From assembly GCF_019802125.1 (NCBI RefSeq), contig NZ_JAHVHT010000002.1:248001-312000 (forward strand): DNA of 64,000 nucleotides, read 5' to 3'. Origin of the DNA: Tateyamaria omphalii (GTDB taxonomy: Bacteria; Pseudomonadota; Alphaproteobacteria; Rhodobacterales; Rhodobacteraceae). The notes beneath the pieces were generated by a model. The model was not told the origin of the DNA. It made no database searches and saw only the letters and a list, made by a program, of their open reading frames with translations. The position numbers were made by a program, and so were the translations under genes. Below, in pieces: positions 24,464 to 33,632 of this stretch; position 1 is the stretch's first letter, and every line of letters begins with the position of its first letter.

Positions 24464-27094
24464 ATGTCGGTCACGCCCATGATGGCGCAGTATCTCGAGA
24501 TAAAGGAGGCGCACCCCGGTGCGCTTCTGTTCTATCGCATGGGCGACTTCTACGAGATGTTCTTTGACGATGCGGTCAATGCGGCCGAGGCGCTGGACAT
24601 CGCCCTGACGAAACGCGGCAAGCATGACGGCGCTGACATTCCTATGTGCGGCGTGCCAGTGCATTCCGCAGAAGGGTACCTGCTCACCTTGATCCGCAAG
24701 GGGTTTCGCGTCGCCGTCTGCGAACAGATGGAAAGCCCGGCGGAAGCAAAAAAACGCGGATCGAAATCTGTCGTTAAGCGCGATGTCGTGCGGTTGGTCA
24801 CGCCCGGAACGTTGACCGAGGATACGCTGCTCGAGGCACGGCGGCACAATTTCCTTGCCGCCTTTGCAGAAGTGCGGGGCGAAGGTGCATTGGCTTGGGT
24901 CGACATCTCGACAGGTGCATTGTCGGTCATGTCGCTCGATTTGGCCTTGCTAGGGCCTGAATTAGCGCGCCTCGCACCATCTGAACTGATCGTCACCGAT
25001 GCCAAGGAAGCTGAATTGCGCCCCTTGGTCGAAGACTTTGGCATTTCAATCACGGCGCTTGGAGGTGCGGCATTCGACAGTACTGCGGGTGCCGGTCGCG
25101 TCGGGGCGTTGTTTAATGTGCAGACGCTCGACGCCTTTGGCACGTTCTCGCGAGCCGAGGTTGGTGCCATGGGCGCGCTGGTCGAATATCTTGAAATCAC
25201 GCAAAAGGGCAAACTGCCCCTCCTCCGCCCACCCCGGCAGGAAGTCCAAGCACGCACCGTCCAGATCGACGCCGCCACCCGCCGCAATCTCGAACTGACG
25301 TCTGCGCTGTCCGGCGGGCGAAGCGGGTCGCTTCTGTCCGTGATCGACCAGACAGTAACAGCGGCAGGCGCCAGGCTGTTGGAACGACGGCTTGCCTCGC
25401 CTTCGCGTGTGTTAGAGACGATTTCGGATCGTTTGAACGCAGTGGATTACAGCACCGAGAGCATCGATTTCGCACGGTCGACACGCGAAGCGCTTAAACG
25501 TGTTCCGGATATGGATCGTGCATTGTCGCGCCTGTCTCTGGATCGGGGCGGACCGCGCGATCTGGCTGCCCTGCGCAATGGGTTGGGTCAAGCACAGGCC
25601 CTGTCTGACACACGGCCTGACGATTTGCCTGAGTTGCTGGTGCGTGCCTACCGGGATCTCGCCGGACATGCAGACCTCATTGAGCGATTGGAGAATGATC
25701 TGGTTGCCGATCCGCCTCTGCTCGCACGTGACGGCGGGTTCATCGCAGCAGGATGCGACGCTGAGTTGGATGAAGCGCGGCAATTGCGGGACGAGGGGCG
25801 ATCCGTCATTGCGAAGATGCAGCAGGATTACGCGGCGCAGGCTGGCGTCCAATCATTGAAGATCAAGCACAACAACGTGCTCGGCTATTTCATCGAAGTC
25901 ACGGCGACCCATGCCGACAAGATGATGTCTGCACCCTTGAACGAAACCTTTATTCACCGCCAGACCACAGCCAATCAGATACGGTTTACCACCGTTGAAC
26001 TGTCAGACCTCGAAACCCGCATTCTGAACGCCGGTGGTCGGGCGCTTGAAATCGAAAAGCGTCTCTATGAAGGCTTGAAAGCGTTAGTTTTGGAGAACGC
26101 GGCCCAGATCAGCCAAACGGCGAATGCATTGGCCGAGATTGATCTGGCCACCGGCTTGGCAACGCTCGCCACCGCCCAGAACTGGACCAAACCGCATCTC
26201 GATACGTCCCGCACGTTCGAGATTGCGGGCGGTCGACATCCTGTTGTCGAACACGCTCTGTCGCAGCAAGGTGGCACGCCTTTCATTGCGAACGATTGCG
26301 AACTGAATGCCGAGGACGGCGCAGCGGTTTGGCTTCTGACCGGGCCGAACATGTCGGGTAAATCGACGTTCCTGCGCCAAAATGCGCTGATCGCAATTCT
26401 TGCGCAGATGGGCAGTTTCGTTCCTGCACAGTCAGCGCATATCGGTCTGGTCAGTCAAATCTTCAGCCGCGTCGGTGCATCGGATGATCTGGCGCGCGGA
26501 CGGTCCACCTTCATGGTCGAGATGGTCGAAACGGCCGCTATTTTGAACCAAGCCGATGATCGCGCCTTGGTCATATTGGATGAAATCGGGCGGGGCACGG
26601 CAACCTATGACGGGCTATCGATTGCCTGGGCCACGCTTGAACACCTGCATGATGTGAACAAGTCCCGCGCGCTTTTTGCCACGCATTATCACGAGATGAC
26701 GGCATTGGCGGGCAAGCTGGACGGCGTGGAAAACGCAACCGTCTCGGTCAAGGAATGGGATGGTGAGGTCATTTTCCTGCACGAGGTCAAGCGCGGCGCG
26801 GCGGACCGATCCTATGGTGTTCAGGTCGCGCAATTGGCCGGCCTACCGCCTGCGGTGATTGCGCGCGCCCGCGTCGTTCTGGATGCGCTGGAATCCGGTG
26901 AACGCGAGGGCGGCGCCACACAAAAGACGCTAATCGATGATCTGCCGCTGTTCTCAGCCACACCGCCCCCTCAACCGGTCAAAATCGAAAAGTCACCAGT
27001 GTTAGAGATGGTCGATGCGATCCATCCCGACGAGCTTACGCCGCGCGAGGCGCTCGACTTGATCTACAAACTGAAAGACGCGGCCAAACCCTGA
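24464..27094 (+). CDS. mutS: DNA mismatch repair protein MutS
   Basis: The ATG at 24464 (876 residues) follows CGGGGGAA by 6 bases; an in-frame ATG at 24437 is possible but lacks a ribosome site. The mismatch-wedging Phe29-x-Glu31 motif is in MGDFYEMF, and the ABC-type ATPase has Walker A GPNMSGKST near residue 627 and ILDEIGRGTATYDG. The length is standard for MutS1. It binds mismatches as a dimer and recruits MutL; neither MutL nor MutH is in the window. It is monocistronic and ends 36 bp from the grpE stop. Confidence 0.97.
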   Translation: MSVTPMMAQYLEIKEAHPGALLFYRMGDFYEMFFDDAVNAAEALDIALTKRGKHDGADIPMCGVPVHSAEGYLLTLIRKGFRVAVCEQMESPAEAKKRGSKSVVKRDVVRLVTPGTLTEDTLLEARRHNFLAAFAEVRGEGALAWVDISTGALSVMSLDLALLGPELARLAPSELIVTDAKEAELRPLVEDFGISITALGGAAFDSTAGAGRVGALFNVQTLDAFGTFSRAEVGAMGALVEYLEITQKGKLPLLRPPRQEVQARTVQIDAATRRNLELTSALSGGRSGSLLSVIDQTVTAAGARLLERRLASPSRVLETISDRLNAVDYSTESIDFARSTREALKRVPDMDRALSRLSLDRGGPRDLAALRNGLGQAQALSDTRPDDLPELLVRAYRDLAGHADLIERLENDLVADPPLLARDGGFIAAGCDAELDEARQLRDEGRSVIAKMQQDYAAQAGVQSLKIKHNNVLGYFIEVTATHADKMMSAPLNETFIHRQTTANQIRFTTVELSDLETRILNAGGRALEIEKRLYEGLKALVLENAAQISQTANALAEIDLATGLATLATAQNWTKPHLDTSRTFEIAGGRHPVVEHALSQQGGTPFIANDCELNAEDGAAVWLLTGPNMSGKSTFLRQNALIAILAQMGSFVPAQSAHIGLVSQIFSRVGASDDLARGRSTFMVEMVETAAILNQADDRALVILDEIGRGTATYDGLSIAWATLEHLHDVNKSRALFATHYHEMTALAGKLDGVENATVSVKEWDGEVIFLHEVKRGAADRSYGVQVAQLAGLPPAVIARARVVLDALESGEREGGATQKTLIDDLPLFSATPPPQPVKIEKSPVLEMVDAIHPDELTPREALDLIYKLKDAAKP

Positions 27095-27130
27095 CCGCGC
27101 CTTCATTGTTCTTCAAATATGCAAAAACCG

Positions 27131-27694
27131 TCAGCTTGCCGGGGTCGACGACACGCCTACTTGTGCCGGACGCAGCAAGCGGTCGTGCAACATGAACCCT
27201 TCTGCAGACACCTGGATGATCTCGCCCGCCTTGGTACCGGGCACCGGCGCTTCGAACATGGCCTGATGGTGCTGCGGATCAAAAGTATCGCCAACTTCCG
27301 GCGAAATCCGCTCGATCCCGTGTTTCTTGAACACGTTCAACAGCTCGCGCATCGTCAACTCGACGCCTTCCAGCAACGCAGCTGAAACCTCACGCTGTTC
27401 ATCCGTTGCGGACTCCAGCGCGCGCTTCATGTTGTCGTAGACCGGCAGCATGTCGCGGGCCAACTTGGACCCGCCGTAGTTTTCGGCTTCGCGCCGGTCC
27501 TTGTCCGACCGTTTGCGCGCATTCTCGGCATCCGCCAGCGCACGCATGAAGCGATCCTTCAGCTCGTCCCGTTCAGCACGCAACTGGTCAATCTCCAGCG
27601 CTTCATCATCAATCTCTGCCATCTCATCGGCATAGACTTCTTCCTCGGCCATATCGATGTCGTCGAGGAATTCATCATTCTTCGGCTCAGCCAT
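27131..27694 (-). CDS. grpE: Nucleotide exchange factor GrpE
   Basis: The 187-residue protein has an acidic N-terminal tail, a long helix (about 35-90, rich in charged heptads such as LRAERDELKDRFMRALADAE) and a C-terminal beta domain with the hallmark HQAMFEAPVPGTKAGEIIQV. It releases ADP from DnaK. It follows hrcA by 3 bp, a common alphaproteobacterial heat-shock pair; dnaK-dnaJ are not in the window. Confidence 0.95.
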   Translation of the reverse strand: MAEPKNDEFLDDIDMAEEEVYADEMAEIDDEALEIDQLRAERDELKDRFMRALADAENARKRSDKDRREAENYGGSKLARDMLPVYDNMKRALESATDEQREVSAALLEGVELTMRELLNVFKKHGIERISPEVGDTFDPQHHQAMFEAPVPGTKAGEIIQVSAEGFMLHDRLLRPAQVGVSSTPAS

Positions 27695-27697
27695 GTG

Positions 27698-28768
27698 TCA
27701 CCTTTCGTTGCGGTCCGTCAGCATCCGCCCGACCAGCTGGGCTGTGTAATCCACAATCGGAACGATCCGGCCATAATTTAGCCGGGTGGGTCCGATGACC
27801 CCGACCGCTCCGATAATCTTTCGATCCGCGTTCATATATGGGGAAACAACCAAAGAGGAACCCGAAAGTGAGAAAAGTTTGTTCTCTGAGCCAATAAAAA
27901 TGCGCACACCGTCGCCATCCTGGGTCAGGTCCAGAAATTCGGCGATGTCGCGCTTGCGCTCAAGGTCGTCAAAAAGGGACCGGATGCGGTCCAGATCCTC
28001 AGCTTCCGTCGACTCGGCCAGAAGGTTGGACCGCCCACGGACAATAAGCCGCTCGGGCGTGTCCCCTTCGCCCTCCCACGAGGCAAGACCGCTTTCGACA
28101 AGCGCATGCGCGAGCGAATCGATCTCTTGCCTACGCTCGGAAATCTCGCGCTGCATGATCGTTTTCACTTCGCTCAGCGTGCGCCCTTCGATCATGGCGT
28201 TCAAGAAGTTGGCCGCTTCCCGCATGGACGACGGCGTTTGGCCGGGCGGCGGTTGAAACAGCCGGTTTTCGACGTGCCCATCGGCGAAGACCAAGACCAC
28301 CAGCGCCTGTTCGGGCCCCAGTGGTACAAAATCCAGATGCTTGATCGCCGCCTCGTGCTTGGGTGTCAGTACCAGCGATGCACCCTTCGTCACACCGGAC
28401 AGCGCCGATCCAACACGATCCAACAGCCCGGCGACATCACGTTCATTTGTCCCAAGGGTCGCATCGATCTTTTCGCGATCGGACTCGTCAGGCACGCCAA
28501 CTTCCAGCAACCCATCAACGAACATCCGCAAGCCAAGTTGGGTCGGTATGCGCCCGGCACTCACATGCGGGCTGTCGAGCAGGCCCATGAACTCAAGGTC
28601 CTGCATCACATTGCGGATGGTGGCCGCGCTGACCTTTTCACTGAAATCCCGCGTTAGCGTACGGGAGCCGACAGGATCACCCGAACTCAGATACCCCTCG
28701 ACCACGCGGCGAAACACCTCGCGCGAGCGGTCGTTCATCTCGTCCAGCAATTTCTGTGTATCGGTCAT
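27698..28768 (-). CDS. hrcA: Heat-inducible transcription repressor HrcA
   Basis: The 356-residue protein has the N-terminal winged helix (VEGYLSSGDPVGSRTLTRDF, then ATIRNVMQDLEFMGLLDSPH with SAGRIPT), the hallmarks of HrcA, and a C-terminal effector domain including GPTRLNYGRIVP. It represses groESL-type operons at CIRCE operators with GroEL as co-factor. I find no CIRCE inverted repeat upstream of hrcA or elsewhere nearby. A consensus-like promoter ends 6 bases before the ATG, implying a leaderless transcript. Confidence 0.96.
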   Translation of the reverse strand: MTDTQKLLDEMNDRSREVFRRVVEGYLSSGDPVGSRTLTRDFSEKVSAATIRNVMQDLEFMGLLDSPHVSAGRIPTQLGLRMFVDGLLEVGVPDESDREKIDATLGTNERDVAGLLDRVGSALSGVTKGASLVLTPKHEAAIKHLDFVPLGPEQALVVLVFADGHVENRLFQPPPGQTPSSMREAANFLNAMIEGRTLSEVKTIMQREISERRQEIDSLAHALVESGLASWEGEGDTPERLIVRGRSNLLAESTEAEDLDRIRSLFDDLERKRDIAEFLDLTQDGDGVRIFIGSENKLFSLSGSSLVVSPYMNADRKIIGAVGVIGPTRLNYGRIVPIVDYTAQLVGRMLTDRNER

Positions 28769-28774
28769 CCCTAG

Positions 28775-28804
28775 GTATTAAAGACCTGAGAAAACAAAGG
28801 TCAA
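28775..28804 (-). promoter_or_regulatory. Sigma-70-like promoter of hrcA
   Basis: Reading leftwards, TTGACC (28804-28799), an 18-bp spacer and TAATAC (28780-28775) resemble the housekeeping consensus. The hrcA ATG begins only 6 bases beyond the -10, so the transcription start would coincide with the start codon; there is no ribosome site. Confidence 0.65.
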
Positions 28805-28867
28805 TCGGGGTTGCTCTTGGGCCGCACGCGGGGCTATCCCCGATGCACACACTCAAAAGGACATCAT

Positions 28868-29581
28868 ATGCGCCCCTCTGGTCGAGAACTGAGCGAAATG
28901 CGGTCTGTTTCCATCGAAACAGGCTTTACCAAACACGCCGAAGGGTCGGCGCTGATCAAGGTGGGTGACACCCATGTCCTGTGTACCGCAACGATCGAGG
29001 ATCGCGTGCCGCCGTTCATCAAGGGTTCCGGCCTTGGCTGGGTGACCGCGGAATACGGTATGCTTCCGCGCGCCACCAACACGCGGATGCGGCGTGAAGC
29101 AGCCTCGGGCAAGCAAGGCGGCCGCACTGTCGAAATTCAGCGTTTGATCGGCCGGTCTCTGCGTGCAGGGGTTGATCGCGTTGCCTTGGGTGAACGTCAG
29201 ATCACCGTCGATTGTGACGTACTGCAAGCCGATGGTGGCACGCGCTGCGCGTCCATCACTGGTGGTTGGGTCGCGCTGCGCCTGGCGGTGAACAAGCTGA
29301 TGAAGGCGGGTGATGTCATCACCGATCCGCTGATTTCACCTGTGGCTGCGGTCAGCTGCGGCATCTACGCGGGCCAGCCCGTTCTAGACCTGGACTATCC
29401 CGAAGACAGCGACGCAGGTGTCGATGGCAACTTCATCATGACTGGCGACAAACAGTTGATCGAGGTGCAGATGAGTGCCGAAGGCGCAACATTCTCGCGG
29501 GATCAGATGAACGCCCTGATGGACCTTGCAGACAAAGGTGTCGGAGAATTGGTGGCCCTGCAGCAAAGCGCAGCGGAATGA
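28868..29581 (+). CDS. rph: Ribonuclease PH
   Basis: The ATG at 28868 follows AAAAGGA and gives 237 residues, the family length. The phosphorolytic site is seen in [26 protein letters not shown] and the [13 protein letters not shown] motif. It trims tRNA 3' ends phosphorolytically as a hexamer. It is divergent from hrcA, with 99 bp between the starts, and its stop overlaps the rdgB start by 4 bases (ATGA), which indicates translational coupling. Confidence 0.96.
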   Translation: MRPSGRELSEMRSVSIETGFTKHAEGSALIKVGDTHVLCTATIEDRVPPFIKGSGLGWVTAEYGMLPRATNTRMRREAASGKQGGRTVEIQRLIGRSLRAGVDRVALGERQITVDCDVLQADGGTRCASITGGWVALRLAVNKLMKAGDVITDPLISPVAAVSCGIYAGQPVLDLDYPEDSDAGVDGNFIMTGDKQLIEVQMSAEGATFSRDQMNALMDLADKGVGELVALQQSAAE

Positions 29582-30189
29582 CGCGCCGGTTCGACGGCGA
29601 CCGGATCCTTGTCGCTACCCACAACGCGGGCAAGTTGGAGGAGATGGAGCAATTGTTCCATCCCTTCGGTGTGACCGTGGTCGGCGCGAAGGAAATGAAC
29701 CTGGAAGAGCCGGAAGAAACGGAAACCACCTTTGTCGGCAACGCGCGCATCAAAGCGCGGGCCGCGGTAGAGGCCACCGGCCTCCCTGCCCTTGCCGATG
29801 ATTCCGGAATTGAAGTGGACGGGCTGGATGGTGCGCCCGGTGTCTACACGGCGGATTGGGCAGAAACCCCCAATGGGCGCGACTTTATGCTGGCCATGAC
29901 GCGGACACATTCCGAACTTACCGACCGCGATGCCGCTCAGCCTTGGAAGGCGCGGTTCTGTTCGACACTGGTGCTTGCCTGGCCGGACGGACATGAAGAA
30001 GTGTTTGCAGGAACGGTTGAGGGAGTACTTGTCTGGCCGGTTCGAGGTCAGCTGGGCCACGGATATGATCCAATGTTTCAGCCTGTTGGGCATACCCGCA
30101 CTTTTGCCGAGATGTCGGCTGATGAAAAAAACGCGATCAGCCACCGTGCTGACAGCTTCAAAAAACTGATCGCCGGCTGCTTTGGCTGA
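29578..30189 (+). CDS. rdgB: dITP/XTP pyrophosphatase (non-canonical purine NTP pyrophosphatase)
   Basis: The 203-residue protein has the [11 protein letters not shown] phosphate-binding start and the [19 protein letters not shown] core of the Ham1/RdgB family, and ends [10 protein letters not shown]. It removes dITP, dXTP and ITP from the nucleotide pool to monophosphates. The gene is the middle of the rph-rdgB-hemW series, overlapping rph by 4 bases and the hemW start by 8. Confidence 0.95.
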   Translation: MTRRFDGDRILVATHNAGKLEEMEQLFHPFGVTVVGAKEMNLEEPEETETTFVGNARIKARAAVEATGLPALADDSGIEVDGLDGAPGVYTADWAETPNGRDFMLAMTRTHSELTDRDAAQPWKARFCSTLVLAWPDGHEEVFAGTVEGVLVWPVRGQLGHGYDPMFQPVGHTRTFAEMSADEKNAISHRADSFKKLIAGCFG

Positions 30190-31327
30190 GGATTGGGAAG
30201 CCGGCGGTTTCGGGCTCTACGTTCACTGGCCATTTTGCGCCGCGAAATGCCCCTACTGCGACTTCAACAGTCATGTCACAAATTCAGTCGACCACGATGC
30301 ATGGCGCAAGGCTCTCGTGGCAGAGGTTGAGCGCGTTGGCCTGCTCACGGGGGGTAGAGTTCTACGTTCTGTATTTTTCGGTGGTGGTACGCCCAGCCTG
30401 ATGGAGCCGCGCACCGTCGAAGCAATACTGAACACGGCGGCCAGGACTTGGCCCATGGCAAATGATGTCGAAGTCACACTGGAGGCCAACCCGACTTCAG
30501 TCGAAGCACACAAATTTGCAGCTTTTCGCTCCGCGGGTGTCAATCGCGTATCGATGGGCATTCAGGCACTGAACGACCCCGATTTACGCGCACTCGGACG
30601 CCTGCACAGCGCGGCCGAAGGGCTGGCCGCGTTTGACACCGCTCGATCTGTCTTTGATCGGGTGAGTTTCGATTTGATGTATGGTCGGCAAAATCAGTCT
30701 CTAAACCAGTGGGAAACGGAACTTCGACAGGCACTTTCCCTCGATCTTGACCATGTGTCCCTATACCAACTTACGGTAGAGGCAGGGACAGCTTTTGGTG
30801 ATCGCTACAAGCGAGGGAAGCTGCAAGGCCTTCCGGATGACGATTTGTCGGCCGATATGTACGCGCTTACCCAAGACATTTGCCTGGACCACAACATGCC
30901 CCGCTACGAGGTATCAAATCATGCCAGGGACGGATCGGAGTCCCGACACAACCTGATCTATTGGAGATACGGTGACTATGCCGGCATCGGACCCGGCGCA
31001 CATGGCCGATTGACGCTGAATGGATCCCGCATTGCGACCTCGCAACAACGAATGCCAGCTTTCTGGTTGTCCGGTAACAATCGTGAAACCGTTGAAGCAC
31101 TATCTGCCTCCGATCAAGCGACAGAATACACGATGATGGGGCTACGTATGGCCGAAGGCATTGATATGGATAGGTATTTACGTCTTTCCGGTCGCGAGTT
31201 CAGGTCAGACAGGTTGCGCGAGCTGGAAGAAATGAAGTTGATAACAACGGCCAAAAGAAAAATATACGTTACAGATCAAGGGTTTAGCTTGCTGAACGGC
31301 ATTCTCAGAACACTCTTGGACGACTAG
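30182..31327 (+). CDS. hemW: Radical SAM haem chaperone HemW
   Basis: The 381-residue protein carries the radical-SAM cluster motif Cys19-x3-Cys23-x2-Cys26 (FCAAKCPYCDF), the GGGTPS SAM loop and the HemW-specific HNLIYWRYGDYAGIGPGAHG. It lacks features of the oxygen-independent coproporphyrinogen oxidase HemN such as its longer N-terminus. HemW binds haem and delivers it to respiratory proteins. The start is a TTG overlapping the rdgB stop (TTGGCTGA); no better start is seen. Its GC content is lower than in genes to the left (29 of 60 G/C in a sampled line). Confidence 0.92.
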   Translation: MAEDWEAGGFGLYVHWPFCAAKCPYCDFNSHVTNSVDHDAWRKALVAEVERVGLLTGGRVLRSVFFGGGTPSLMEPRTVEAILNTAARTWPMANDVEVTLEANPTSVEAHKFAAFRSAGVNRVSMGIQALNDPDLRALGRLHSAAEGLAAFDTARSVFDRVSFDLMYGRQNQSLNQWETELRQALSLDLDHVSLYQLTVEAGTAFGDRYKRGKLQGLPDDDLSADMYALTQDICLDHNMPRYEVSNHARDGSESRHNLIYWRYGDYAGIGPGAHGRLTLNGSRIATSQQRMPAFWLSGNNRETVEALSASDQATEYTMMGLRMAEGIDMDRYLRLSGREFRSDRLRELEEMKLITTAKRKIYVTDQGFSLLNGILRTLLDD

Positions 31328-32217
31328 GTCGCGCTTAGGCGGCGACACAGATCATCCAATTGATCGAGGGTGTCATACTGCAAGACCAGGCTTCCAGATT
31401 CACCATCGGGTTTGTGCGTCAGTGTAACCTTGACACCCGTCGCAGCAGACAGATCATCCTCGAGTGCGCGCGTGTCAGCATCCTTCTCAACGGCTTTCCG
31501 CTTTGCTGACCCGGTGAAAATATTGTCGCCAACGTCATCTGCGCCTTTTTTCACGAGGGCCTCTGTCGCGCGGACTGACAAACCCCCTGCAATGACTTTC
31601 TTGGCAAGCGCGAGCGGGTCGTCAGCCGTGATCAAGGCGCGTGCGTGACCCGCGCTCAAGGATCCGTCCGTGACAAGCGATTGCACGGCTTCGGGCAACT
31701 GCAAGAGTCGCAAAAGGTTGGCAATGTGACTGCGTGACTTGCCCAACGCCTCAGCCATCTTTTCCTGAGTATGCCCGAACCGATCCATGAGCTGCTTATA
31801 GCCTGCAGCCTCCTCCATCGGGTTCAAGTCGGCCCGTTGGATATTTTCAATGATGGCCACTTCCAGAACTTCAGTGTCCGTAAAGTCACGCACCAGAACA
31901 GGCAGGTCATGGAGCTGCGCTTGTTGCGCCGCGCGCCAACGGCGCTCACCAGCGACAATCTCGAAATCATCGCCCGCGGGTCGGACGATCAAGGGCTGCA
32001 AAACACCCTTTTCCTTTATGGACGCAACCAAATCCTCCAGCGGACCCGCGTCAAACTGGCGACGCGGCTGGTTTGGGTTCGGCTTGATCTTTTCAATTGG
32101 AACACGCTGTTCTCCACCGGCGCCCGATACCGGTGCTGATTGAGCTGGCTCATTCACATCGGCCATAAGGGCCGATAGCCCACGACCCAGGCCTCGTTTC
32201 TTGTCATTGCTCGCCAT
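31324..32217 (-). CDS. parB: Chromosome partitioning protein ParB
   Basis: The 297-residue protein has the N-terminal RGLGRGLSALMADV motif, the CTP-binding/ParB box (VAGERRWRAAQQA), a central helix-turn-helix (AEALGKSRSHIANLLRLLQLP) that recognises parS, and a C-terminal dimerisation domain. It loads on parS as a CTP-dependent clamp and spreads along DNA. Two perfect parS sites lie 1.4 and 3.3 kb upstream. It follows parA by 1 base. Its stop shares CTAG with hemW. Confidence 0.97.
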   Translation of the reverse strand: MASNDKKRGLGRGLSALMADVNEPAQSAPVSGAGGEQRVPIEKIKPNPNQPRRQFDAGPLEDLVASIKEKGVLQPLIVRPAGDDFEIVAGERRWRAAQQAQLHDLPVLVRDFTDTEVLEVAIIENIQRADLNPMEEAAGYKQLMDRFGHTQEKMAEALGKSRSHIANLLRLLQLPEAVQSLVTDGSLSAGHARALITADDPLALAKKVIAGGLSVRATEALVKKGADDVGDNIFTGSAKRKAVEKDADTRALEDDLSAATGVKVTLTHKPDGESGSLVLQYDTLDQLDDLCRRLSAT

Positions 32218-32218
32218 G

Positions 32219-33028
32219 TCAGGCCCCTATTGCTGTATTGTTGGCGATCAGCTCTTTCGCCAGATCGCGGTAGGCAATCGCCCCTTTGGAGGTGCTATCA
32301 TAAGCTAGGACAGGCAGCGCGAAGGATGGCGCCTCACTCACGCGAACATTCCTGGGAATCCGTGTTTTGAATACGATGTCGCCCAGATTGTCGCGAGCAT
32401 CCTGTTCGACTTGCTGCGATAGATTGTTTCGCGCGTCATGCATTGTAAGCACCACCCCTTCAATCCGCAGGTTTGGATTTCCGGCTTGTCGCACTTCCCG
32501 CACCGTCAACATCAGTTGAGATAGACCCTCCAATGCAAAGAACTCACTTTGAAGTGGGACGAGGACAGAGTGAGACGCGATCATTGCATTGACTGTCAAA
32601 AGGTTCAGAGATGGCGGGCAGTCGATCAAAATGAAATCGAAGGAATAGGCATCCATGTCTGTTTGCCGCAATGCGTCATGGAGCAAAAAGCTGCGCTTTT
32701 CATTTGCGATCAGCTCAATATCTGCAGAGCTTAGGTCAACGGTAGCCGGAACGATCGCGAGGTCTTCAATGTCGGTGGACAAGACCACCTCTTGCAATGA
32801 CACATCTTCAAGCAAGAGATCGTATGTCGTCTTTTCACGATCTTCCATCTCAATACCCAAGCCTGTGGATGCATTTCCCTGAGGATCGAGATCAACGACG
32901 AGTACACGGTTGCCGAGCTCTACCAACGCGGCAGCCAGGTTGATCGTGGTTGTGGTTTTACCGACCCCACCCTTCTGGTTCGCAACTGAAATGATCTTGG
33001 GCCCGGGCGGGCGCGTCGGGTCAGACAC
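32219..33028 (-). CDS. parA: Chromosome partitioning ATPase ParA
   Basis: The 269-residue protein is a Walker-type partition ATPase with the deviant Walker A KGGVGKTTTT (residues 19-28) and DCPPSLNLLTVNA as Walker B. There is no N-terminal helix-turn-helix, so it is the chromosomal Soj/ParA type. It forms a gradient on the nucleoid that pulls ParB-parS complexes apart. The start is GTG in GTGTCTGA, overlapping the rsmG stop by 8 bases. Confidence 0.97.
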   Translation of the reverse strand: MSDPTRPPGPKIISVANQKGGVGKTTTTINLAAALVELGNRVLVVDLDPQGNASTGLGIEMEDREKTTYDLLLEDVSLQEVVLSTDIEDLAIVPATVDLSSADIELIANEKRSFLLHDALRQTDMDAYSFDFILIDCPPSLNLLTVNAMIASHSVLVPLQSEFFALEGLSQLMLTVREVRQAGNPNLRIEGVVLTMHDARNNLSQQVEQDARDNLGDIVFKTRIPRNVRVSEAPSFALPVLAYDSTSKGAIAYRDLAKELIANNTAIGA

Positions 33029-33632
33029 GCTGGATATCCTTGATTTTTAGGACGACTGCTTCTTCGTTCGTTTTACTTTGCATCGCTTCGTAAGAAAACC
33101 GCCAGTTTTTTTCCGCTTCAGCAACCTCGCGCTGCCACTGCGCACCTTTCTGAAAGATACAAAGCCCGTCTTCTGCCAAATGCGGCTCAGCGAGCATCAA
33201 CAACACGTCCAACGAAGCCAGCGCGCGCGCAGATACAGTTTGAGCGCTCAAAGGAGGAACATCCTCGATGCGTTCAGCCACAACCGTAAATGGGACGCCG
33301 AGCTCGCGGGCACAGGTTCGCAAGAATGTCGCTTTCCTTTGATCGCTCTCAACCAGAACAAAATGCGTATCCAGACCTTGTGCTTGCGCGAAAATGGCAG
33401 CAACGACACCCGGCAATCCACCCCCGCTTCCAAGATCCGCCCATCTGCCAGACCGCTCCGCAAACACCTGTGCTGCATCCCAGATATGGCGCTGCTCGAT
33501 ATCGTTAAGCGTCGATCTGGCGACAAGATTAATCTTCCGAGTCCACTTGCGGATCAGATCTTCATAGGCTTGCAGCTTTTCCAATGTTTCACGTGAAACA
33601 TCCCCAGTCCACCAGTCCGGAGCAGTGATCAT
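33021..33632 (-). CDS. rsmG: 16S rRNA (guanine-527-N7) methyltransferase
   Basis: The 203-residue protein (GidB) has the SAM site [15 protein letters not shown] (about 66-80) and the KINLVARS motif typical of RsmG, which methylates G527 of 16S rRNA; loss gives low-level streptomycin resistance in other bacteria. Codons 11-16 (DVSRET) spell a perfect parS palindrome, so the protein start doubles as a partition site. It overlaps mnmG by 4 bases. Confidence 0.96.
   Translation of the reverse strand: MITAPDWWTGDVSRETLEKLQAYEDLIRKWTRKINLVARSTLNDIEQRHIWDAAQVFAERSGRWADLGSGGGLPGVVAAIFAQAQGLDTHFVLVESDQRKATFLRTCARELGVPFTVVAERIEDVPPLSAQTVSARALASLDVLLMLAEPHLAEDGLCIFQKGAQWQREVAEAEKNWRFSYEAMQSKTNEEAVVLKIKDIQRV
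33585..33600. other. parS partition site 1
   Basis: TGTTTCACGTGAAACA is a perfect 16-bp palindrome identical to the canonical bacterial parS. It lies inside the 5' coding end of rsmG, 1.4 kb from parB. Confidence 0.95.

Noticed and set aside
28769-28867. A CIRCE operator in the hrcA-rph gap
   Set aside because: No TTAGCACTC-N9-GAGTGCTAA-like inverted repeat is found on inspection.
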